DNA from: Allobosea thiooxidans
GTDB lineage: Bacteria; Pseudomonadota; Alphaproteobacteria; Rhizobiales; Beijerinckiaceae
Assembly (NCBI RefSeq): GCF_900168195.1
Contig: NZ_FUYX01000012.1
Span: forward strand, 102,320-166,319
DNA: 64,000 nt
Direction of reading: 5' to 3'
Shown piece by piece: positions 1-9,563 of this stretch (position 1 is its first letter; every line of letters begins with the position of its first letter). A program made the translations under genes and the position numbers. A model generated the notes under the pieces. It ran no database searches. It saw only the letters and a program-made list of their open reading frames with translations, and had not been told where the DNA came from.

Positions 1-587
1 CCCGAGCCTGTGATGACGAAATTAGCGTCGGTCTGCGCGCCGGAATCCTCGACATAGTCGAGATCGATCACCGGCTGGCCGGCGACGATGCCGCAGGAGA
101 CGGCGGCGACATGGTCCTTCAGCGGATTGGTGCCCTTGAGCAGGTTGCGGCCTTCCATCCATTTCAGCGCGTCGTGCAGGGCGACCCAGGCGCCGGTGAT
201 CGAGGCCGTGCGCGTGCCGCCATCGGCCTGCAGCACGTCGCAATCGACGACAATCTGGCGCTCGCCGATCGCGGTCAGGTCCACGACTGCGCGCAGGCTG
301 CGGCCGACCAGGCGCTGGATTTCCTGGGTGCGGCCGGAAGGCTTGCCGGAGCTGACCTCGCGGCGCGTGCGCTCATGCGTGGCGCGCGGCAGCATCGAAT
401 ATTCGGCGGTGACCCAGCCCTTGCCGGTGCCGCGCAGCCACGGCGGCCCCTTTTCCTCGACGGTCGCGGCGCAGAGCACCTTGGTCTCGCCGAACGTGAC
501 CATGCAGGAACCCTCGGCATAGCGCACCACGCCGCGTTCGAGCGTGACCTTGCGCATCTCGTCGGCGGCGCGTTTGGAGGGTCGCAT
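1..587 (-). CDS. rph: Ribonuclease PH (3' part beyond the window)
   Basis: This encodes the N-terminal ~195 residues of RNase PH, the phosphorolytic 3'-5' exoribonuclease that trims tRNA 3' ends. The protein starts [19 protein letters not shown] and continues with [38 protein letters not shown] and [19 protein letters not shown], all typical RNase PH blocks. The frame is open to base 1, so the last ~40 residues lie outside. The start ATG (complement of 585-587) is the first in the frame and gives the usual family N-terminus. It is divergent from hrcA across 143 bases, an arrangement common in Hyphomicrobiales. Identity is secure from the motifs. Confidence 0.95.
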   Translation of the reverse strand, partial: MRPSKRAADEMRKVTLERGVVRYAEGSCMVTFGETKVLCAATVEEKGPPWLRGTGKGWVTAEYSMLPRATHERTRREVSSGKPSGRTQEIQRLVGRSLRAVVDLTAIGERQIVVDCDVLQADGGTRTASITGAWVALHDALKWMEGRNLLKGTNPLKDHVAAVSCGIVAGQPVIDLDYVEDSGAQTDANFVITGS

Positions 588-730
588 GAAAAGATCCTGT
601 CTTGCGGAGAAGTGGCGGCTTGTAGGCGCTCCCGCCCCTTACGGCAAGGCGGGGCGGCCGTCCCGCCTCTTGATCCATGCGCATCGCATGACGACAATAG
701 AGGGAAGGAACGGTTCGTCCGCAAAGGTTC

Positions 731-1816
<1,086 letters not shown>

Positions 1817-1964
1817 CGGGAACATGGCGCGAAGTCGCGGAAGCCGGCTTTTCGCGACGATCCTGCTCTGAGCTTTCGAAGAGGGATTTGGCTTCCGGCG
1901 CGGATGCGGCTACCTCTGCGCGCGAAAGCGACCCGTTCGCGCCGGAACATCCAAGGCCAGACCC

Positions 1965-2213
1965 ATGTCAGAGCAGCTTCCCGACCGTCTCTCCGTCAAC
2001 CCGGAAAGCCCCTTTTACGACGCCGACGTGCTGGCGCGCGACATCGGCATCCGCTTCAAGGGTGTCGAGAAGACCAATGTCGAGGAGTATTGCGTCTCCG
2101 AGGGTTGGGTGAAGGTCGCGGCCGGCAACGCCAAGGACCGCTTCGGCCGCCCGATGACGATCACGCTCAAGGGCCCGGTCGAGCCTTACATCCGCGGCAA
2201 CGCCGAGGGCTGA
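1965..2213 (+). CDS. DUF3297 family small protein
   Basis: An 82-residue soluble protein starting MSEQLPDRLSVNPESPFYDA, with the core RDIGIRFKGVEKTNVEEYCV and the ending RPMTITLKGPVEPYIRG. The pattern matches the uncharacterised DUF3297 family, which is widespread in proteobacteria at this length. No signal peptide or membrane segment is visible. It lies 148 bases downstream of hrcA on the same strand, probably with its own promoter. A palindromic repeat that may act as its terminator follows about 20 bases after the stop. The family's function is unknown, and nothing in the sequence suggests one. Confidence 0.85.
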   Translation: MSEQLPDRLSVNPESPFYDADVLARDIGIRFKGVEKTNVEEYCVSEGWVKVAAGNAKDRFGRPMTITLKGPVEPYIRGNAEG

Positions 2214-2231
2214 TTAAGTCGCTTCCACCGC

Positions 2232-2324
2232 CGTCATTCTCGGGCTTGACCCGAGAATCTCAGGCAGGAAACGCGCCGGACCCTCCATCGGCATGAGATG
2301 CTCGGGTCAAGCCCGGGCATGACG
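2232..2324. repeat. Intergenic palindromic repeat (REP/MITE-like), copy 1
   Basis: An imperfect inverted repeat of about 93 bases. CGTCATTCTCGGGCTTGACC at the left is mirrored by GGTCAAGCCCGGGCATGACG at the right, with an inner hairpin formed by CTCGGG and CCCGAG. It sits between two convergent genes, as is typical of extragenic palindromic elements, and could fold as a bidirectional terminator. The outer CGTCAT/ATGACG ends are shared with the repeats at 28355, 57545 and 59317. Confidence 0.8.
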
Positions 2325-2332
2325 CCTGTCAC

Positions 2333-2869
2333 TCAGGCGAGGCTCTTGTAGAAGAAGGTCGAGCCGCAATCGGCTCCGTCAGGCATCAGCGCGTAGCGCG
2401 GGATGGTGCCGGCCTCGGTCCAGCCCAATCGATTGTAGAGCCGGCGCGCCGCGCCGTGCTCGTCGGTATCGAGCACGAGCAGGTCGCGGCCCTTCTCCCG
2501 CGCGACCGCCTCGGCGCGCTGCATCAGCGCCTCGCCGATGCCCTGTCGCCTCGCCCGCGAATGCACCAGCACCTTGGCGATCTCGGCCCGGTGCGGCTGG
2601 TTTGGTTTGCCGATCAGATGGAGCTGCGCCGTCCCGACAATGCCGTCGCCGATCCGCGCCGTCAGCAGCACGACCTGCCCGCCGGCGACAGCCGCCGCGA
2701 CATCTCGCCAGAAGTGCTCGTAATCGGCCGGCGTGTTCCAGTTCATGAAGCCGACCGAGGCGCCGTTGGCGACGCAGTCGCGCAGGATCTCCGCCAGCTC
2801 CGGGACGGCGGCCCTCGCGGCCTCGGCATCGAGCATCTCGACGGCGACGGAGAGCGTGGTCGCGTTCAT
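2333..2869 (-). CDS. GNAT family N-acetyltransferase
   Basis: A 178-residue GNAT acyltransferase. The acetyl-CoA binding motif A region reads [23 protein letters not shown] (about residues 93-115), with the R-R-Q-G-I-G pyrophosphate loop. Motif B follows in [22 protein letters not shown]. The substrate is not predictable; the family acetylates small amines, antibiotics or protein N-termini. Its start overlaps the stop of the upstream XRE-cupin regulator by ATGA, so the two genes are translationally coupled and the regulator probably controls this operon. Confidence 0.9.
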   Translation of the reverse strand: MNATTLSVAVEMLDAEAARAAVPELAEILRDCVANGASVGFMNWNTPADYEHFWRDVAAAVAGGQVVLLTARIGDGIVGTAQLHLIGKPNQPHRAEIAKVLVHSRARRQGIGEALMQRAEAVAREKGRDLLVLDTDEHGAARRLYNRLGWTEAGTIPRYALMPDGADCGSTFFYKSLA

Positions 2870-3462
2870 GCTATATGTCCCGGAAATGCGCCGCTGCTGG
2901 CGGCGAGGATGACGGCGTAGCGAACGGGCGTGGCGCCCGGATTGCGATAGATGATCGGGCCGCGCAGATGCATCTGCAGGCAGTCGCCTTCCGCGAGGTC
3001 GTGGCGGACGCCCTCGACCGTCAGATCGAGCCGGCCCTGCAGCACCCAGATCTGCTGATCGAGCGCCGGCGCGCCCTGTGCGCTGTCGAGGCGGACTTCC
3101 GCGCCGGCCGGCAATTCGACCTCGACGATCTCGAAGCCGGATCCCGTGCCGCGCGGCGAGACGTTGCGACGCAGATAGCCGCTCGCCGGGTCGCGCCAGA
3201 CCGGCTGCGCGGCGCGCCGCGCCAGCGGCCCGGTTCCGGCATCCTCCAGCAGGGCCGAGAGGGAGAGGCCGAGCCCGGAGCCGAGCCGCACCAGCAGGGC
3301 GGCGGTCGGGCTGGATTCGCCGCGCTCGACCCGCGAGATCATGGCCCGGCTGACGCCGCTGCGTTCTGCGACGGCGTCGAGCGTCAAGCCATGCCGCTGG
3401 CGGGCCGCCTTGAGACGCTGCCCCAGCAGCCGGTCGATCTCGATATCGTTCTCGAATTCCAT
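2866..3462 (-). CDS. XRE family regulator with C-terminal cupin domain
   Basis: A 198-residue regulator. An N-terminal HTH_XRE domain ([20 protein letters not shown], then [21 protein letters not shown], about residues 16-58) is followed by a small cupin domain ([23 protein letters not shown], about residues 135-160). This architecture senses a small ligand through the cupin. I start it at the ATG at 3462 ([13 protein letters not shown]) because longer frames on this strand only mirror lepA. It is divergent from lepA with about 105 bases between, and overlaps the downstream GNAT gene by four bases. It probably regulates that acetyltransferase; the ligand is unknown. Confidence 0.9.
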   Translation of the reverse strand: MEFENDIEIDRLLGQRLKAARQRHGLTLDAVAERSGVSRAMISRVERGESSPTAALLVRLGSGLGLSLSALLEDAGTGPLARRAAQPVWRDPASGYLRRNVSPRGTGSGFEIVEVELPAGAEVRLDSAQGAPALDQQIWVLQGRLDLTVEGVRHDLAEGDCLQMHLRGPIIYRNPGATPVRYAVILAASSGAFPGHIA

Positions 3463-3567
3463 GTAGGGAGAATAATTCTTGTATATTGGAATCACAAGCC
3501 TGTCCGGTGGAATTGCTTTTGCGGACCGACGCTTGGCGGCAGGCGGCTTCACTGCTATGGCGCGCGC

Positions 3568-5373
3568 ATGAGCACCCGCACCATCGACAATATCCGCAAC
3601 TTCTCGATCGTGGCGCATATCGACCACGGCAAGTCGACGCTGGCCGATCGCCTGATCCAGCAGACCGGCACGGTCGCGGCGCGCGACATGAGCGAGCAGA
3701 TCCTCGACTCGATGGATATCGAGAAGGAGCGCGGCATCACCATCAAGGCGCAGACGGTGCGGCTGGATTACCAGGCGAAGGATGGCAAGAGCTACATCCT
3801 GAACCTGATGGACACGCCCGGCCACGTCGACTTCGCCTATGAGGTCTCGCGCTCGCTGGCGGCCTGCGAGGGCTCGCTCCTGGTCGTCGATGCCTCGCAG
3901 GGCGTCGAGGCGCAGACGCTCGCCAACGTCTACCAGGCGCTCGATGCCAATCACGAGATCGTCACCGTCCTCAACAAGATCGACCTGCCTGCCGCCGAGC
4001 CGGAGCGCATCAAGGAGCAGATCGAGGACGTGATCGGCCTCGACGCTTCCGACGCCGTGCCGATCTCGGCCAAGACCGGCCTCAACATCGAGGGCGTGCT
4101 GGAAGCGATCGTCGAGAAATTGCCGCCGCCGAAGGGCGATCCCGACGCGCCGCTCAAGGCGATGCTGGTCGACAGCTGGTACGACACCTATCTCGGCGTC
4201 GTCGTGCTCGTGCGCATCATCGACGGCGTGCTCAAGAAGAACATGACCATCCGCATGATGCGCGCCAACGCCTCCTACGGCGTCGACCGCGTCGGCGTGT
4301 TCAAGCCGAAGATGACCGAGGTCAAGGAGCTCGGACCCGGCGAGGTCGGCTTCTTCACGGCCTCGATCAAGGAGGTGGCGGATACCGCCGTCGGCGACAC
4401 CATCACCGACGAGAAGAAGCCGGTGGCCGAGCCGCTGCCGGGCTTCAAGCCGGTGCAGCCGGTGGTGTTCTGCGGCATCTTCCCGGTCGACGCCGCCGAT
4501 TTCGAGGATCTGCGCAGCGCCATGGCGAAGCTGCGGCTGAACGATGCCAGCTTCTCCTACGAGATGGAGACCTCGGCCGCGCTCGGCTTCGGCTTCCGCT
4601 GCGGCTTCCTCGGGCTGCTGCATCTGGAGATCATCCAGGAGCGGCTGGAGCGCGAGTTCAACCTCAACCTGATCTCGACGGCGCCGTCGGTCGTCTACCG
4701 CATGCGCCTGCGCGACGGCACGGTGCAGGAGCTGCACAACCCGGCCGACATGCCGGACGTGATGAAGATCGAGGTGATCGAGGAGCCCTGGATCCGCGCC
4801 ACCATCTTCACGCCGGACGAGTATCTCGGCTCGGTGCTGAAGCTCTGCCAGGACCGGCGCGGCCTGCAGATCGACCTCGGCTATGTCGGCTCGCGCGCCA
4901 AGGTCGTCTACGACCTGCCGCTCAACGAGGTCGTCTTCGACTTCTACGACCGCCTCAAGTCGATCTCGAAGGGCTATGCCTCCTTCGACTACCAGATCAC
5001 CGACTATCGCGAGGGCGACCTCGTGCGCATGTCGATCCTGGTCAATGCCGAGCCGGTCGATGCGCTCTCGATGCTGGTCCACCGGACGCGGGCCGAGGCG
5101 CGCGGCCGCGCCATGTGCGAGAAGCTCAAGGAACTGATCCCGCCGCACATGTTCCAGATCCCGGTCCAGGCCGCGATCGGCGGCAAGATCATCGCCCGCG
5201 AGACCATCCGCGCCCTGCGCAAGGACGTCACCGCCAAGTGCTATGGCGGCGACGCGACCCGCAAGCGCAAGCTTCTGGAGAAGCAGAAGGAAGGCAAGAA
5301 GAAGATGCGGCAGTTCGGCAAGGTCGAAATCCCGCAGGAAGCCTTCATCGCCGCCCTCAAGATGGACGATTGA
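3568..5373 (+). CDS. lepA: Elongation factor 4 (translational GTPase LepA)
   Basis: LepA/EF4, 601 aa, a ribosome-associated GTPase implicated in translation and ribosome biogenesis. The GTPase motifs are intact: G1 AHIDHGKST, the switch region [10 protein letters not shown]3 DTPGHVDF and G4 NKID. The LepA-specific C-terminal part is present ([33 protein letters not shown]). The ATG at 3568 gives [20 protein letters not shown], the normal N-terminus. An upstream in-frame extension is open but only mirrors the divergent regulator. Housekeeping gene, length as expected. Confidence 0.97.
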   Translation: MSTRTIDNIRNFSIVAHIDHGKSTLADRLIQQTGTVAARDMSEQILDSMDIEKERGITIKAQTVRLDYQAKDGKSYILNLMDTPGHVDFAYEVSRSLAACEGSLLVVDASQGVEAQTLANVYQALDANHEIVTVLNKIDLPAAEPERIKEQIEDVIGLDASDAVPISAKTGLNIEGVLEAIVEKLPPPKGDPDAPLKAMLVDSWYDTYLGVVVLVRIIDGVLKKNMTIRMMRANASYGVDRVGVFKPKMTEVKELGPGEVGFFTASIKEVADTAVGDTITDEKKPVAEPLPGFKPVQPVVFCGIFPVDAADFEDLRSAMAKLRLNDASFSYEMETSAALGFGFRCGFLGLLHLEIIQERLEREFNLNLISTAPSVVYRMRLRDGTVQELHNPADMPDVMKIEVIEEPWIRATIFTPDEYLGSVLKLCQDRRGLQIDLGYVGSRAKVVYDLPLNEVVFDFYDRLKSISKGYASFDYQITDYREGDLVRMSILVNAEPVDALSMLVHRTRAEARGRAMCEKLKELIPPHMFQIPVQAAIGGKIIARETIRALRKDVTAKCYGGDATRKRKLLEKQKEGKKKMRQFGKVEIPQEAFIAALKMDD

Positions 5374-5412
5374 GCCGACGGCCCTGAGTTCTCCGAACAC
5401 CGAAAAAGCACG

Positions 5413-5525
5413 GTGATCCCGGACAAGCCGCGATAGCGGCGACGATCCGGGATCCATGCCCGAGCCGTTCCGGAATGGAGCCCGGGTCTTCGCTTCGCTC
5501 CGCCCCGGATGCCCGCGAGGACGGG
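5413..5525. repeat. Intergenic palindromic repeat, second type
   Basis: A composite of hairpins of about 113 bases: GATCCCGGAC pairs with the later GATCCGGGATC, and CCCGGGTC pairs with the downstream GCCCCGGATGCCCG part, with TTCGCTTCGCTCC between. It lies between the convergent lepA and GIY-YIG genes. The sequence type differs from the CGTCAT-bounded repeats elsewhere but the position is the same. It may terminate transcription from both sides. Confidence 0.6.
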
Positions 5526-5541
5526 GGCGGGTTGGGCTTGA

Positions 5542-5877
5542 TCAGAGCGCTTCGGCGCCGAGCTTCGCCTGCCAATGGGCGAGGCGCTCCTTCAGCACGC
5601 GATCCTGCACATAGGCGAGATCCTCGTCCTTCAGTCTTTCGAGCGCCTCGAACCGGAAGGCGTCGGGGCCATGCGCGTTCCAGGCCGCCTGCAGGCTGCG
5701 CTGCCGGTGGCTGCCATGGCGCAGCGTGAAGCGCAGGCGGTTCTCGATCGTCGCCAGATCGGGCGCGCGGCCGATCCAGAGCTGTCCGCTCGCCTGGCAC
5801 CGAAAGCCATAGATGCCGGCGACCGTCTTTCGTTCCTTGTAGGCCGCTGTGGCCGCCTTCCTGTCTTCGTGGCGCAT
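5542..5877 (-). CDS. GIY-YIG nuclease family protein
   Basis: A 111-residue protein with a compact GIY-YIG fold: AGIYGFRC, then GQLWIGRA in place of the classical YIG, then IENRLRFTLRHGSHRQRSLQ and HGPDAFRFEALERL. Stand-alone proteins of this size are common in alphaproteobacteria and their role is unclear. The second motif has Trp instead of Tyr, so catalysis cannot be assumed. I chose the ATG at 5877 (MRHEDRKAATAAYKERK). An upstream TTG at 5910 would add 11 residues with no better ribosome binding site. It converges on lepA across a palindromic repeat and is divergent from csbD. Confidence 0.8.
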   Translation of the reverse strand: MRHEDRKAATAAYKERKTVAGIYGFRCQASGQLWIGRAPDLATIENRLRFTLRHGSHRQRSLQAAWNAHGPDAFRFEALERLKDEDLAYVQDRVLKERLAHWQAKLGAEAL

Positions 5878-5953
5878 CGCTTCTTGTCGTCCGTTGAACG
5901 GCAGTAGCAAATATCACCCGGATAAAAATAGTGCAACCATATCCGAATTGCGG

Positions 5954-5978
5954 TGAACCATTCCGGTCTCCGCGCGTT
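5954..5978 (+). promoter_or_regulatory. Candidate EcfG-type promoter of csbD
   Basis: TGAAC-N16-CGTT, one mismatch in the -35 element relative to the GGAAC-N16/17-CGTT consensus of the alphaproteobacterial general stress sigma factor EcfG. It lies 35 bases upstream of csbD, and CsbD proteins are classical general-stress proteins. The cognate sigma factor is encoded at 49791. Confidence 0.55.
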
Positions 5979-6012
5979 CCTCTCTCACACATTCAGCGAA
6001 AAGGAGCGTCCG

Positions 6013-6219
6013 ATGGATTGGAATCGGGTCGAAGGCAATTGGAAGCAGCTCAAGGGCAAGGTGAAGGAGCAGTGGGGCAAGCTGACCGATGACGATCTCG
6101 ACGTCATCGCCGGCAAGCGCGACCAGCTCGAAGGCAAGATCCAGGAGCGTTACGGCATCGCCAAGGACCAGGTCCGCAGCGACGTCGACGCCTGGTATGG
6201 TCGCCAGCAGTGGCACTGA
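6013..6219 (+). CDS. CsbD family stress protein
   Basis: A 68-residue CsbD-like protein: MDWNRVEGNWKQLKGKVKEQ, then WGKLTDDDLDVIAGKRDQL, matching the family in length and pattern. CsbD proteins are small, charged, abundant stress proteins of unknown biochemical role. AAGGAG lies 9 bases upstream of the ATG and fixes the start. A near-consensus EcfG promoter lies upstream and a strong intrinsic terminator downstream, so this is a monocistronic gene that probably belongs to the general stress regulon. Confidence 0.93.
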   Translation: MDWNRVEGNWKQLKGKVKEQWGKLTDDDLDVIAGKRDQLEGKIQERYGIAKDQVRSDVDAWYGRQQWH

Positions 6220-6256
6220 GCATCGCGGCCGTCGATCGGCCGCTGCGAGATGGAAG

Positions 6257-6284
6257 GGCCCGGCGCGTCGCGCCGGGCCTTTTT
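6257..6284 (+). terminator. Rho-independent terminator of csbD
   Basis: A perfect 9-bp GC stem (GGCCCGGCG / CGCCGGGCC) with a 5-base loop, followed by TTTTT. It starts 38 bases after the csbD stop. Confidence 0.93.
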
Positions 6285-6354
6285 GCATGGGCGGGAGCCT
6301 TGATCGTAGCCTCCAACCGGCCGACAGTTGCGGCTGTCCGAAACGGGATGGCCG

Positions 6355-7101
6355 ATGTTCGAGGATCTCTCTGGAAAGCGCGCCCTGGTCACGGGCGCGT
6401 CGGGCGGGCTGGGGCTGCACTCCGCCGGGCTTCTCGCCCGCCACGGTGCCGAGGTCACGCTGGCGGCGCGAAGGCAGGCGGCGCTGGACCTGGCCTGCAA
6501 CGACATCGCGGCGGGAGGCGGCAGGGCGGCAGGCCTGCTTCTCGACGTCGCCGACCCTGCCTCCGTCAAGCGCGCGCTCGCCGGTAGCGCCTTCGACATC
6601 CTGATCAACAATGCTGGCGTCAGCGGCGCCGGCCCGGCCGCCGAGCTCTCCGAGGCGGATTGGGACGCGGTTCTCGACACCAATCTGAAGGGCATCTTCC
6701 TGGTCGCCCAGGCCGTGGCCCGTGGTATGCGTGAGAGCGGCCGCGGCGGCGCCATCGTCAATATCGCCTCGATTCTCGGCCATCGCGTCGCCGGTGGCGT
6801 CAGCGCCTACGCTGCCTCGAAGGCGGGCGTGATCCAGCTCACCAAGGCGCTCGCGCTCGAATGGGCGCGCGACGGCATTCGGGTGAACGCTCTCTGCCCC
6901 GGCTATATCGAGACCGACATCAACCGCGAGTTCTTCGCCACCGAAGCCGGCGGGAACCTGATCAGGCGCATCCCGCAGCGCCGCCTCGGACAGCCGGAAG
7001 AGCTCGACGGAGCCTTGCTCCTGCTCGCCTCGGCCGCGGGCAGTTACATCACCGGCACGACCATCGCGGTCGATGGCGGCCATCTCGTCTCTTCCCTGTG
7101 A
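6355..7101 (+). CDS. SDR family oxidoreductase
   Basis: A 248-residue classical short-chain dehydrogenase/reductase. The NAD(P)-binding motif GASGGLGLHSAG is near residue 16, NNAG in ILINNAGVSG near residue 84, the catalytic Ser in VNIASILGH and the Y-x3-K pair in SAYAASKAG. The C-terminus ending VDGGHLVSSL is also typical. The ATG at 6355 is preferred; an upstream TTG would add nine residues. It is followed after 8 bases by an acyl-CoA dehydrogenase and then an APH-like kinase, so it probably oxidises or reduces a hydroxyacyl-CoA intermediate in that operon. The exact substrate is not determinable. Confidence 0.9.
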   Translation: MFEDLSGKRALVTGASGGLGLHSAGLLARHGAEVTLAARRQAALDLACNDIAAGGGRAAGLLLDVADPASVKRALAGSAFDILINNAGVSGAGPAAELSEADWDAVLDTNLKGIFLVAQAVARGMRESGRGGAIVNIASILGHRVAGGVSAYAASKAGVIQLTKALALEWARDGIRVNALCPGYIETDINREFFATEAGGNLIRRIPQRRLGQPEELDGALLLLASAAGSYITGTTIAVDGGHLVSSL

Positions 7102-7109
7102 GAACGGTC

Positions 7110-8327
7110 ATGGATTTCGAAATTTCCCCGCGCGTCGAAGACTATCGCGCGCGCATCGCCGCCTTCGTCGAACGCGAGGCCCTGCCGCTGGAAGCGGACC
7201 AGGCGTCCTATGACGCCCATGGCAACATCGCGCTGCCCGTGCTGGAGAGCCTGCGGGCAAAAGCCCGCGCTGAGGGCCTCTGGTGCCTGCAGCTCAAGCC
7301 GGAGACCGGCGGGGCCGGGCTCGGCCGGATGGGCATGGCGGTCTGTTACGAGGAGATGAACCGCTCGATCTTCGGCCCCGTCGCCTTCAACTCGGCCGCG
7401 CCGGACGACGGCAACATGATGGTGCTGGAAGCGCTCGGCACGCCCGAGCAAAAGGAGCGCTGGCTGGAGCCGATCGTCGAGGGCAGGGTCCGCTCCGCCT
7501 TCGCCATGACCGAGCCGCATCCCGGCGGCGGCTCCGATCCCTCGATGATCCTGACGAAGGCCGAACGGCGGGGCGACACCTATGTCGTCAGCGGCCGCAA
7601 ATGGTTCATCACCGGCGCGGAGGAGGCCAAGCACTTCATCCTGATCGCCCGGACCTCGGACGACCCGCGCAACGGCCTCACCGCCTTCCTCTTCCACGCT
7701 GACCAACCGGGCTGGCGCATCCTGCGCCGCATCGAGATCATGGGGCCGGAGGAGCATGGCGGCCATTGCGAGCTCGAATTCGACGGGCTCGAGATCCCGG
7801 TCGAGAATGTGCTCGGTGGCGAGGGCCGCGGCATGAAGGTGACGCAGGTCCGCCTCGGCCCGGCCCGCCTGACCCATTGCATGCGCTGGCTCGGCCTATC
7901 CAAGCGCTGTGTCGAGATCGCGCAGGCCTATGCCGCCGAGCGCTACGGCTTCGGCCAGCGCCTCGCCGATCGCGAGAGCATTCAGCTCAAGCTCGGCGAC
8001 CTCGCCATGCGCATCGAGATCGGCCGCATGCTGGTGATGAAGGCGGCCTGGGAGCTCGACCGCGGCGGCTTCGCCCGCAAGGAGGTCTCGATGGCCAAGG
8101 TCCAGGTCGCCAACGTCCTGCACGACGCCGCCGACGTCGCGATCCAGGTCAACGGCGCGCGCGGCTATTCCAAGGATACGGTGCTCGAATGGATCTACCG
8201 CTACGCGCGCCAGGCGCGGCTGGTGGACGGCGCCGACGAGGTCCACAAGATGGTGCTGAACCGTTTCCTGACCGAGGAAGGTCGCGATTTCTGGCGCTGG
8301 CCGGTTGCCGGTCAGGCGCGAGGCTGA
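7110..8327 (+). CDS. Acyl-CoA dehydrogenase, ACAD10/11-like
   Basis: A 405-residue FAD-dependent acyl-CoA dehydrogenase. The family blocks are AMTEPHPGGGSDPS (FAD/substrate region), YVVSGRKWFITGAEEAKHF, GGEGRGMKVTQVRLGPARL, QRLADRESIQLKLGDLAMRI and the C-terminal QVNGARGYSKDTVLEWIYR. Those last blocks resemble the ACAD10/ACAD11 branch. The next gene, 9 bases downstream, is the aminoglycoside-phosphotransferase-like kinase that is fused to this dehydrogenase in animal ACAD10/11. This supports a role on 4-hydroxyacyl-CoA or related branched substrates rather than ordinary beta-oxidation. That role is inferred from family knowledge. Confidence 0.9.
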   Translation: MDFEISPRVEDYRARIAAFVEREALPLEADQASYDAHGNIALPVLESLRAKARAEGLWCLQLKPETGGAGLGRMGMAVCYEEMNRSIFGPVAFNSAAPDDGNMMVLEALGTPEQKERWLEPIVEGRVRSAFAMTEPHPGGGSDPSMILTKAERRGDTYVVSGRKWFITGAEEAKHFILIARTSDDPRNGLTAFLFHADQPGWRILRRIEIMGPEEHGGHCELEFDGLEIPVENVLGGEGRGMKVTQVRLGPARLTHCMRWLGLSKRCVEIAQAYAAERYGFGQRLADRESIQLKLGDLAMRIEIGRMLVMKAAWELDRGGFARKEVSMAKVQVANVLHDAADVAIQVNGARGYSKDTVLEWIYRYARQARLVDGADEVHKMVLNRFLTEEGRDFWRWPVAGQARG

Positions 8328-8336
8328 GGCTCAGCC

Positions 8337-9374
8337 ATGGCCGAGCGGGAGGGCGGAGCCTCAGTCGGGAAGGTCGACTTCGCCCCCGCGGCGCTGGCGG
8401 GCTTCCTGGACGGGCGTTTCGGCGCCGCGCCGCTCGCGATCGAGCGGATCGGCGGGGGCCAGTCCAACCCGACCTATTTCGTCGATCATGGCGCGCGGCG
8501 GCTGGTGCTGCGCAAGCAGCCCCTGGGGCCGATCCTGCGCGGAGCCCATGCCATCGACCGGGAATATCGGGTCCTCGAAGCCCTGGCGTCGACCGACGTG
8601 CCGGTGCCTCGCGCCGTCCTCTTTCATTCCGAGCCTGAACCGCTCGGCACGCCCTTCTACCTGATGGAGCGGCTCGAGGGCCGCGTCTTCCATGACTGCG
8701 CCTTGCCGGGGCTCGCGCCCGCCGAGCGCCGTGGTCTCTATCTCGGCATGGCCGAGGCCTTGGCGAAGCTCCATGCCGTCAGGCCCGACGATGTCGGCCT
8801 CGGCGATTTCGGCCGGCCTGGCAACTACTTCGAGCGCCAGATCGCCCGCTGGACGAAGCAGTTGCGCGAATCCCCGGGGGAACGGATCGCGGAGCTGGAG
8901 GCGGTGGCCGACTGGCTGCCCGCGCATCTGCCGGATGATGACGGGCATGTCTCGATTGCCCATGGCGATTTCAGGCTGGGCAACCTGCTGTTCCACCCGA
9001 CGAAGCCCGAGGTGATCGGCATTCTCGACTGGGAGCTCTCCACGCTCGGCCATCCGCTCGCCGATCTCGGCTATTGCGCCATGCCCTGGCATACGAGCCC
9101 GGACGAATATGGCGGCATCCTCGGGCTCGACCACACGGCACTGGGCATCCCGTCGGAGGCCGGGTTCCTGGCCCATTACTACGCCCATGCCGTCCCGACC
9201 GCGCCGCTCACGCGCTTCCATCTCGTCTTCGCGCTGTTTCGTTTCGCCGTGATCTTCGTCGGCATCGCCGATCGGGTGCGGGCGGGCAGCGCCGCTGCGG
9301 CGAATGCGGCCGAGCTCGCCCCTCTCGCACGCCGCTTTGCCCTGCGGGCGATTGCAGCCATGGGCGGGCCGTAG
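8337..9374 (+). CDS. APH-like phosphotransferase (ACAD10/11 kinase-domain type)
   Basis: A 345-residue protein kinase-like phosphotransferase. Its motifs are GGGQSNPTYFV (nucleotide loop), RLVLRKQP (Lys), HGDFRLGNLLFHP (catalytic loop Brenner motif) and GILDWELSTLGHPLADLGY (metal-binding Asp). These are characteristic of the kinase partner of ACAD10/11 and of LvaA in levulinate catabolism. Such kinases phosphorylate the 4-hydroxyl of 4-hydroxyacyl-CoA before elimination by the dehydrogenase. It is the last gene of the SDR-ACAD-APH operon. Aminoglycoside resistance is unlikely given the partner genes. Confidence 0.9.
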   Translation: MAEREGGASVGKVDFAPAALAGFLDGRFGAAPLAIERIGGGQSNPTYFVDHGARRLVLRKQPLGPILRGAHAIDREYRVLEALASTDVPVPRAVLFHSEPEPLGTPFYLMERLEGRVFHDCALPGLAPAERRGLYLGMAEALAKLHAVRPDDVGLGDFGRPGNYFERQIARWTKQLRESPGERIAELEAVADWLPAHLPDDDGHVSIAHGDFRLGNLLFHPTKPEVIGILDWELSTLGHPLADLGYCAMPWHTSPDEYGGILGLDHTALGIPSEAGFLAHYYAHAVPTAPLTRFHLVFALFRFAVIFVGIADRVRAGSAAAANAAELAPLARRFALRAIAAMGGP

Positions 9375-9405
9375 CCATTGCCGTGAGGACGAAGGCGGCG
9401 TGATC

Positions 9406-9422
9406 TTTAGAAACTTTCTGAA
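9406..9422 (+). promoter_or_regulatory. Iron control element (ICE/Irr box) candidate
   Basis: TTTAGAA-ACT-TTCTGAA matches the alphaproteobacterial ICE consensus TTTAGAA-N3-TTCTAAA at 13 of 14 defined positions. It lies 142 bases upstream of the siderophore-binding protein gene in an AT-rich gap, where no other iron box is evident. Irr, the haem-responsive Fur-family regulator, is the expected ligand; that is inference from the motif. Confidence 0.7.
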
Positions 9423-9563
9423 TATTGGAAGTTGAATTGCGTTATCATAGATCAAGACTTGATTAGATTGTATTTAGGCGGATTCAAAACAAGAGAATTG
9501 CTTTGCTGAACTGTAGGGGGGTGTGTTAGCGCGTGGCCGTCTTCATCTGCCGGACGTCGCACC

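Noticed and set aside
588..730. CIRCE element upstream of hrcA
   Set aside because: No TTAGCACTC / GAGTGCTAA inverted repeat is present in the rph-hrcA gap.
2866..5457. Minus-strand open frame across lepA extending the XRE-cupin regulator
   Set aside because: Only the regulator part has domain motifs; the upstream ~660 residues mirror lepA.
8337..9374. Aminoglycoside resistance phosphotransferase
   Set aside because: The fold is APH-like but operon partners and motifs point to the ACAD10/11 kinase branch.
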